From assembly GCA_004764695.1 (NCBI GenBank), contig SMSO01000031.1:9335761-9399760 (forward strand): a stretch of 64,000 nt of DNA, written 5' to 3'. The stretch comes from Schizochytrium sp. TIO01. Taxonomy: Eukaryota; Sar; Bigyra; Thraustochytrida; Thraustochytriidae. Within the stretch, counting starts at the first letter, position 1; every line of letters starts with the position of its first letter. Positions 57,323 to 64,000 of the stretch are shown here, in pieces. Under the pieces are notes generated by a model. The model was given only the letters and a program-made list of their open reading frames with translations. It was not told the DNA's origin and did no database searches. Position numbers and translations under genes: made by a program.

Positions 57323-57395
57323 TTCTCCGTGGCGGGTTCGAACCGCCGACCTACAGATTAACAGTCTGACGCTCTACCAACTGAGCTAACGGAGA
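57323..57395 (-). tRNA. tRNA-Asn(GUU), copy 15
   Basis: Identical to copy 1, isolated 3.3 kb beyond copy 14. ACTCATTGA lies about 12-20 nt upstream. Confidence 0.95.
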
Positions 57396-57932
57396 GCAGA
57401 TGAACTCATTGAATTCAGATGGGAGACGATTGTGTAAAATAGTTTATATAGGGGATACTTTGTAGATCTTTAGCATTAGCAAGGTATGAGAAGCGAAACA
57501 AAAGGAGCAAAGGAAAACTTGCAGGGACTTTCAGATAAAAGTTGTAATCTGGCTACTATGTCACGAAAATTGGATTACGGTCAAATACCTGAGGTAACAG
57601 TTTAATGTTTCTGTCTTTGGTGCTTTGAGTGATTTATGCTGTTTAGTGTGAATCTTGCTCTACAAGAAGGACTTATCATCTGATAGTGATAGGTTCTAAG
57701 GGGTTGGTTCTTTTGCTGCGCGTCGAAGGTGAATATGTCAGATGCATGCCATAAACTCAGAAATTTAGTGGTGCTGCAGACCTGGATGTAATGCATCACC
57801 AGGCCATCAAAGCTTTAAAAGTCCTCAGCAGAGCAGCCCTGACGAAGACTCGAATAAGTCCATCAGCTCCTTGCTTCTACAATAAGCTCCCAAAAGTGAT
57901 AGTATGAAGATAACAGCGGTCCACAGAATCAT
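57396..57932. other. Intergenic DNA, no supported gene
   Basis: Separates the last tRNA from the small membrane-protein gene and holds its 3' flank. The minus frame 57602-57799 has no recognisable motif. Confidence 0.45.
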
Positions 57933-58208
57933 TTATTCCTCACTTTCCCCACGGCGATGCGACTTCTGCTGCGCATCAATATTTTTCCACATGCTACTCG
58001 GAGCCAAGCCTGCTTTCTGTGATCCTACTCCTTGAGGGGTCTCAGGGTCCTGGCCAAGGTTGAGTTTGTGCAGCTCTCGGCGGGCGTCTGCGCCTTGCAG
58101 AGCTGTGGTCGAGTAAAACGGAAGGTAGACGCCCATGATACCGACGGCGCTAAGGCAGACGGCGCCCACACCGACAGCAATGACCTTGCCCACGTTCTTC
58201 TGGCTCAT
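57933..58208 (-). CDS. Small single-pass membrane protein (91 aa)
   Basis: The N-terminus is basic (MSQKNVGK). One transmembrane helix covers about residues 9-31 (VIAVGVGAVCLSAVGIMGVYL), followed by PFYST, a charged middle and the segment SSMWKNID near residues 71-78. The tail is hydrophilic. I do not recognise a named family with confidence, but the size, the basic-then-hydrophobic N-terminus and the aromatic PFYS motif resemble small mitochondrial inner-membrane proteins. The frame is open upstream to a TTG at 58376, but the first ATG is at 58208. The thiolase gene lies upstream on the same strand, with about 770 bp between. Confidence 0.65.
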   Translation of the reverse strand: MSQKNVGKVIAVGVGAVCLSAVGIMGVYLPFYSTTALQGADARRELHKLNLGQDPETPQGVGSQKAGLAPSSMWKNIDAQQKSHRRGESEE

Positions 58209-58976
58209 GGATGCAATACTTCTTCTCCTTCTTCTTACCCAAGTGCAACGCGTAACTACAGTTGGAATGCGGGCGTAAACAAGGTTAGTAGAGCACTCAA
58301 AGAAGCACCGTTCCTGTTCACCAGAGCCAACACTCAGCTTCAGGTGATCGAGGTTTTGCTTTGTGATAAATTGCAATGAATAGCACTTCGGATGAGTGAA
58401 TCTCTGCTTTGCAATAATTGCTTTCGAGAAGAGAAAACACCGAGGAAGAAAGGATACTGTTTTGACTAGCTAGAGAGTAGTGGAGACGCGGACGAAAGGA
58501 AAGAGCAAACACTATGAGTAGTAGGAACTGCCTAGTTAGCGCTATATGAACTACTAATCACTGATTTGGGCAGTTCTTAGGAAGAAGAACGCTTTGCATG
58601 GATGGGGATCATTCAAAGATGACAGAGGAGGAGAGTTCATCTAAAGGCAACCTGTGATTGGCATGTGGGGTATGCGTGACTTGGATGCAACGTTATTGAT
58701 GCGCATCGTGACTGGCATGGTGGCAGATTAGAAGAGTTACTCTTGGAATCCATGATCGTAATACTTGCAGATCAACGAGAAAACAACACAGTTAAACATG
58801 AAATGATGATAGCACAGGCAAATGTGCCTCTTCACCAGGGCCATGGAGGTAAGTATATATTTATTTTCGAGAGTGTTTGTACAGGTAATACCCCCAGGGC
58901 GAACGGAGGATGAATAATACTGTAGCAGGTGTAGAATTGAAGAGTGAAAAGGCACAACATAGCAGGATAGATTAAA
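58209..58976. other. Intergenic region upstream of the small membrane-protein gene
   Basis: Probably holds the promoter of the small membrane-protein gene and the 3' flank of the thiolase gene. No further gene is seen. Confidence 0.5.
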
Positions 58977-60176
58977 TTAGAGAGTAGAGTTAGGGGGGAT
59001 GCGCTCAATGATGGTGGCGTTGGCAGTGCCGCCACCCTCGCAGATGGCCTGGAGACCGTACTTGCCGCCGCGGCGCTCGAGTTCGTACAAGAGAGTAGTC
59101 ATAATCTTTACTCCGGTGGCACCGAGGGGGTGTCCAAGAGCGCAGGCGCCTCCGTTAACGTTAAGCTTAGCGGGGTCAGCACCGAGGGCCTTGTACCAGG
59201 ATACAGGGACCGGGGCGAAGGCCTCATTCACCTCGTAAAGGTCAATCTGGTCCATGGTGAGGTTGGCACGCTTGAGCACGTTCTCAGTGGCAGGGATAGG
59301 GCCCTCAAGCATGATGACGGGGTCGGAGCCAGCAAGGGCCATCTCGTAGATCTTGGCACGGGGCTTGAGGCCGAGCTTACGGAGACCGTTTTCGTTACAG
59401 ATAAGCATAGCAGCAGCACCATCACAGATCTGAGAGGAGGTAGCAGCGGTGATGATACCGTCCTTGGCGAGGGTCTTGAGCTTACCCATGGCCTCAAGAG
59501 ACACGTTTCCACGGATACCCTCATCCTTGTCATGAACAATCTCATTGCCCTCCTTGTCCTTGCCTTTAATGGCAACAATCTCTGCCTTGAACTTGCCAGC
59601 TTGAGTGGCAGCGTATCCGCGCTTTTGGGATTCGTAGCCAAAGTTGTCGAGTTCCTGACGGGTGAGCTTGTGCTTCTTGGCCAAGAGCTCAGCACCATCG
59701 AACTGCGAAAATGCAACACCAGGGCGCTTCTCTTGAATGCCCTTGGCCTCAGAGGCGAGGCCACGGCCCTTCTTGATGCCATCGGTGACGTTGGCGCCGA
59801 TAGGGACATTGGTCATGGACTCGACACCACAAGCAATAACAACATCTTGAACTCCGCTCATAACGGCCATGGCAGCAAAATGAAGAGCTTGCTGAGAGCT
59901 ACCGCACTGGCGATCAACACTGACACCAGGCACAGATTCGGGGATCTTCTTAGAGGCCAGCACAATCATGCGGCCAATGTTGCCAGCCTGCATGCCGACC
60001 TGGTCAACACAGCCACAGATAACATCGTCAATTTGAGCACCATCAATTCCAGTTCGGGTCACCAGCTCATCGCAGACTACAGCACCAAGATCAGCGGCGT
60101 GCCACTCACGAAGAGCGCCATTCTTGCGGCCGCCGGCAGTGCGGCAGGCTTCTACAATGTAGGCAGTGTGGGGCAT
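58977..60176 (-). CDS. Thiolase (acetyl-CoA C-acyltransferase / acetyltransferase)
   Basis: A 399-residue thiolase with all catalytic residues: Cys91 in VDRQCGSSQQ (acyl acceptor), His349 in GGACALGHPLGATG, Cys379 in AICEGGG. It also has the NEAFA motif. It catalyses thiolytic cleavage of 3-ketoacyl-CoA or the reverse condensation. Which direction and chain length cannot be told from the sequence. The style (HAADLGAVV, DDVICGCVDQVG, QAGNIGRM) recalls bacterial FadA-type thiolases. There is no N-terminal presequence from the ATG start. The C-terminus STL is at best a weak peroxisomal signal, so location is open. Codon use is strongly biased to C/G-ending codons, indicating high expression, and creates a long antisense open frame. 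The apparent start at 60197 is TTG, so I use the ATG at 60176. Confidence 0.9.
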   Translation of the reverse strand: MPHTAYIVEACRTAGGRKNGALREWHAADLGAVVCDELVTRTGIDGAQIDDVICGCVDQVGMQAGNIGRMIVLASKKIPESVPGVSVDRQCGSSQQALHFAAMAVMSGVQDVVIACGVESMTNVPIGANVTDGIKKGRGLASEAKGIQEKRPGVAFSQFDGAELLAKKHKLTRQELDNFGYESQKRGYAATQAGKFKAEIVAIKGKDKEGNEIVHDKDEGIRGNVSLEAMGKLKTLAKDGIITAATSSQICDGAAAMLICNENGLRKLGLKPRAKIYEMALAGSDPVIMLEGPIPATENVLKRANLTMDQIDLYEVNEAFAPVPVSWYKALGADPAKLNVNGGACALGHPLGATGVKIMTTLLYELERRGGKYGLQAICEGGGTANATIIERIPPNSTL

Positions 60177-60941
60177 CTTTGCGTGAAGGTTAAGCAATGA
60201 ATCGGCTCAGTCCTGGTAAATATTTGAGTAGGGAGTGCTGCTTCGGAGCGTGTGCTTAGCTTGGCGACGGGGTTGCAGTCGCTCCAGTTTCGGGTTTGCT
60301 TGTTTTGTCTCGATAGATTATCTATCCAACAACGAAAAAAGAAACACTAAAAGAAAAAAAGAAAGAGAATTACTTGGAAATAAGATACCCGATGCCTACC
60401 ACCTACATAGGTACTACTAGTGTTTCTCTTCATATTTTATGAGCTCAAAACATAGCTTCGAGATTTTAAAAAAGTGCTCCTTACAGTATATCATAGTGTG
60501 CCTAGTAGGACCCCAAATGGTATTTTTCTTCTTCCGGGTTCTTTTCAGTCCTCCGTTTCCTTTTTCTTTTAACTTTTCCTCTTCTTCTTCAGGCCTCCTC
60601 TTATGCCTTCCCCCGTGAGCGATTCTGCAAAAACACTGAGGAAGGCAGGCTCTGGCAATCGGTGCTTCTGAAGCGAGCTTAGGGCTCTTTATCCACTATT
60701 CATTTCTTCAGAAACACCTGCCAGTAGAGCAGTAGGTCTCAGACACTGCACTCAACATCGCGTAATGATAGGTACTTTTTGTTGCACGACAGTGAGGTTT
60801 ATGACTTCTAAATCCCTACGCATGGTTTAGAAATAAAAGAAGCTTTTAAAAAATAAAAATGAGTGCCTAGCTAGTGCGTTGCTCTAGCAGTCCTACTGAG
60901 AAGGCCATTGCAAAAGAGGAGACTGACAAACTGGCTGACTG

Positions 60942-61020
60942 AGAATGAATGAATGAATGAATGAATGAATGAATGAATGAATGAATGAATGAATGAATGA
61001 TCAAATGAATGAATAAGTGA
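60942..61020. repeat. (GAAT)n microsatellite
   Basis: About fifteen GAAT/AATG units, with one interruption (ATCAAATG) near 61000. Confidence 0.93.
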
Positions 61021-61361
61021 ATTTAATAGGTAAGTAGGTACTTACTCCTCTTAATCAAGTCCGCCACTCTCACTTCTGCAGCGGACTTGACTTCATTCCA
61101 ATCGCTCGCGAAAGGAACGTCTCCACGTGGATACCGTTCTGATCTCAAGCTCACAAGCAATCAAACAGACCATCGGCAAACTAGCTGACTCCGTATGTAT
61201 GCGCTAGCAATAAAAGTAGATCACGGTCCTAATCAAAGAACTCCACGAACTTGAAGGGTCAGGCATCAATCGGTTCGTCCACAACCGCAAAGTAGGTTGT
61301 GCATTGATTGACACGAACATCGATCCTATGACCTGCAAAACAAGAGAAGCAACTTTGAACT

Positions 61362-61446
61362 TCAAACAAACAAACAAACAAACAAACAAACAAACAAACA
61401 AACAAACAAACAAACAAACATACATACATACATACATACATACATA
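61362..61446. repeat. (AAAC)n then (TACA)n compound microsatellite
   Basis: About 14 AAAC units pass directly into about seven TACA units. The minus-strand translation VCLF... is an artefact. Confidence 0.95.
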
Positions 61447-62783
61447 CCTGTACACAGTGGATATTGATCAGACTTAATGTAAAATTTGCCTTTAGGTGTG
61501 TAGATAGACAGACAGACAGACAGTCATTAGATCTCGTCCAAGGAGAGGGAGCGCAGAGAGGGTCCGTTCCGATCATGGCAAAGACAGGTTGAATCAAGAA
61601 CTGGGATAGGAAGGACCAAGATCACACTCACTCGAGAAAGGATGGAAAGGAGGAAAGCAAGCGAAGAGAACTGGTTGAGACGAGGTCCGGCGGTGTCGAA
61701 GAGAACTCCGGCCGGTCAGAGGCTTCTCCTGCCAAGCGGCCAGCGGTGCGTGCTTTCGCCTTCGCGTTTCTGTTTGTTTCTTGAGCCTACGACAGGTCTC
61801 TCACTCATGCAGCCACACGGTTGAGTTGCGAGGAGTAAGAACTGGGGTGCCCTAGGAGCGGAGACCGAGCGGTCCGACCTATGCTACACCTGACTTTGGC
61901 TCAGCGAGGCTTTCTCTAAGCTTGTTCGGAGTAGGTGTAGAGAGATAAGACAGGGTGGACCGTAGCATGTGAGCGTATTGCGCGATAGGTTGTTCTGGCT
62001 TGAGTTCTTTAAATCCAAGTTTTATAGAGGAGGAGCCAAAAGCTGAAGCCTAGTCAACGCTCCGCCGTCTGCTAGGTGTACTAAGAAGGCTGGGTTTCAT
62101 GTAGAACTTGAAGTCCCCAAGGTAACAAACAGGTTCTTGAAGGATACGTATGTCACTACTATGTGTGCAAGATGGTTCTACTCTACTAGCTAGGTATTTG
62201 GGGAGAAACTTGGTTTGGGCTTGAGACTTACGAAGAACTTCAATCATGAGATGAGATCAACTTCAATTGACCTGTGTGGCATTGAGTAGCTGATGAGCTG
62301 TAGAATCAGATGCATATTTTCGTGATGGGGCAATGGACTCGAATCTTGCAGTCAGGATATAATGAACGGTTTGCGTTATATTACCTATGATTGACACGAA
62401 CGATGTCTCAGTCTGATTGCATGGTTTTTTAGTAGCTAACCTCAGCGACTAGTGATACAGCGCAAGGACCCCTTTCTTTGCAGCCAAATAACAGCTTTAG
62501 TTTAAGGGATCCTTTAATTGGACTCAAGCTTGCATGGTGCGTCTCAAAGTTATCTGAATCACCTTCGTACCCTTTTCACGAGACTTTGAGACTCTGTAGT
62601 ATTAGTTTCTAATTAACTTGAACGAGGGGAGAACTTTACTTCTAGAGATTTTCATATAAAATTGATGTTTTAAGAAAAATAAATAGACAAGTACAGTCAG
62701 TGCTATATGAAGGGGAACCAAATGCAGTGTTGCCGGGCTTACGAACATCATACTAGACAACCGTGCTGCGCTAAGGCATTTCG

Positions 62784-64000
62784 CTATTGATTTCGGTGAG
62801 ACGCACCTACGGATTCCCTAGTGTCGGTTAGAGCAGAGCTATGTAAGTCCTCACGGGGTCGCTTCCGCCCAGCATGAGCTGCAAAGGTTGCCGACGATGC
62901 TGGCAAGAAGTGATCTGGAACCATCCTCTCATGATGGATCGCTGAGGCTTCAACATCAAAATTAGTCGTCTTTCGTACAAAAGGTTCGCCATAAATGGCA
63001 TCAGGGTTTCGACACGGGCAAATATCCAAGAGACCGTCCCAGACCTCCTCGATACCACGCGAGTGCCACACCTCAAAGCAGGACCGCCAACCCCACATCT
63101 GCTTTGGTTGACAACAAAGTGGAACGCGAATACAATTTACACACCAGAATTTAGTACAGGCCGGTTTACGCGATGGGTGGGATTTTCGAGGCCAATTCTC
63201 GCAAACTGTGCAGCAAAGAATGCAGGGAAGTCCATCGCGTTTATGCTTGCGGCTTTCTGCGTGTGTGAGTTCCATGCGCGCAGGGGCATGTCGCACGCCA
63301 CGAGAATGGCTCAGGCGCAAAAATACGAGTACAGTATCATAGCGATATAGCTCCAAAAGCTTTGCTACGGAGTTTGCCACACGAGCTCGCAGGATACGAG
63401 ATATACTTTCTGTCAGTAGATCAGATTGCTCTTTGTTTTGCAATGGGTCCCAAGGCTCGTTATTGAACAGAAGCTGATGAGGTTCTAATTCCCCAGCTCC
63501 AGAGAAACGCTTGGGACCTGTTCGCACTACCATCCCATTTTCTATATGTGGGTTTTGTTGTTGCTGTTGCGGCTGATGGTGCTGGTGGTGCAAATGGGAG
63601 GTTCGTTGTATCTGAGGGTCTTGATTTGTTTGATCATGCTCGTGCTCGTTGCTGTGTTCTTGGTTGCGCGTATGCGCATGCTCATGGTGGAAACTTACCC
63701 CGCTTAAGTTGTGATTATGGACTTCATCGACCGAGCTATCTAGAAGTTGCTGCGGTACAGCATTTATGGATTGGTTTACATGTATGTCAACCTCGGTGGC
63801 TGGTTCTACGTGAACATTTTCATGATGGTGTTGATCTTGCTGTCCTATTGCACCATGGCGGGGCTGTGATTGTTGTGTTTGCTGTTGTGTTTGTGGTGGT
63901 CTAGGATTATCCCGGACATTTTCTTCCAATGCTCCTTGCTCCTGAGCTCGGATCGGTGGCTCGCGCTGATTGCGCTGTTGTTGATCTTGTGGTTGCTCCC
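62784..64000 (-). CDS. Gln/His-rich protein with C-terminal Cys-rich zinc-ribbon-like domain (N-terminus outside window)
   Basis: The frame stays open from the stop at 62784 through the window edge. The apparent Met at 63929 is a TTG codon and the frame reads on upstream in Gln-rich sequence, so the 5' end is missing. The visible N-terminal part is Gln/His/Asn-rich low complexity. A more ordered segment follows (LLFNNEPWDPL, ISRILRARVANSVAKLLELY). A Cys-rich region (about 63060-63230) has CILCCTVC, then CTKFWCVNC, VPLCC and CFEVWH. This spacing resembles the zinc ribbon found at the C-terminus of piggyBac-type transposases, but no DDE catalytic domain is visible here. It may be a domesticated fragment or an unrelated zinc-binding protein. 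The tail has a KRPRED basic motif. Confidence 0.65.
   Translation of the reverse strand, partial: EQPQDQQQRNQREPPIRAQEQGALEENVRDNPRPPQTQQQTQQSQPRHGAIGQQDQHHHENVHVEPATEVDIHVNQSINAVPQQLLDSSVDEVHNHNLSGVSFHHEHAHTRNQEHSNEHEHDQTNQDPQIQRTSHLHHQHHQPQQQQQNPHIENGMVVRTGPKRFSGAGELEPHQLLFNNEPWDPLQNKEQSDLLTESISRILRARVANSVAKLLELYRYDTVLVFLRLSHSRGVRHAPARMELTHAESRKHKRDGLPCILCCTVCENWPRKSHPSRKPACTKFWCVNCIRVPLCCQPKQMWGWRSCFEVWHSRGIEEVWDGLLDICPCRNPDAIYGEPFVRKTTNFDVEASAIHHERMVPDHFLPASSATFAAHAGRKRPREDLHSSALTDTRESVGASHRNQ

Larger units (their letters stand above)
60177..62783. other. Intergenic region, no supported gene
   Basis: The first few hundred bases should contain the thiolase promoter. Microsatellites at 60942 and 61362 are listed separately. 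A TAGGTAAGTAGGTACTTA motif lies near 61028. Remaining frames are short, and the minus frames at 61204-61597 are translations of the AAAC/TACA repeat. Confidence 0.5.

Noticed and set aside
59130-60200. 356-codon open frame antisense to the thiolase
   Set aside because: It mirrors the strongly biased codons of a thiolase with all catalytic motifs, which suppresses stops on the other strand.
61204-61597. Hydrophobic Cys/Phe-rich minus-strand frames
   Set aside because: They are translations of the AAAC/TACA microsatellite.

Overview
The window looks like nuclear DNA of a microbial eukaryote. The evidence is a GT-AG intron inside a 3-ketodihydrosphingosine reductase gene, tRNA genes without an encoded CCA end, and genes for an anaphase-promoting complex subunit, a CAP-Gly/WD40 protein, a calponin-type protein and a SMIM8-like mitochondrial membrane protein. 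A stramenopile or labyrinthulomycete-like protist is my guess from gene style; nothing in the sequence proves the lineage. Genes are compact and mostly intronless, and lie in long, AT-rich, repeat-laden intergenic DNA.

Layout. 1-2551: AT-rich non-coding DNA. 2552-4612 (+): orphan response-regulator/PAS protein. 6522-7655 (-): ketodihydrosphingosine reductase in two exons. 8180-8850: a decayed IS607-type transposon carrying remains of a serine recombinase and of a TnpB/Fanzor-like nuclease, followed by a 402-bp inverted-repeat element. 12145-16593 (+): large GNAT/LysM/HMG-box protein. 17307-18125 (-): calponin-like actin-binding protein. 24054-24440 (+): SMIM8-like protein. 26039-28426 (-): 795-residue orphan. 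28.4-40.7 kb: about 12 kb with no convincing gene, rich in tetranucleotide satellites. 40748-42838 (-): APC4, divergent from the CAP-Gly/WD40 gene at 43737-45191 (+). 45.8-57.4 kb: no protein gene that I can support, but 15 near-identical tRNA-Asn(GUU) genes, all on the minus strand, and six further copies (some partial) of the inverted-repeat element. 57933-58208 (-): small membrane protein. 58977-60176 (-): thiolase. 62784-64000 (-): Gln/His-rich protein with a Cys-rich zinc-ribbon-like domain, cut by the window edge.

The protein genes are unrelated housekeeping and regulatory genes and form no pathway cluster. The noteworthy content is in the accessory DNA. It includes the IS607/Fanzor relic, a MITE-like family with CTGCTGA termini and 3-bp target duplications whose left end keeps a helix-turn-helix-like reading frame, and the amplified tRNA-Asn array with a shared upstream GATCATT-like motif. 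A TAGGTAGGTA-type motif also recurs in intergenic DNA.

Several apparent open frames begin at TTG or GTG. Starts given here use the first in-frame ATG, or a splice junction, instead.
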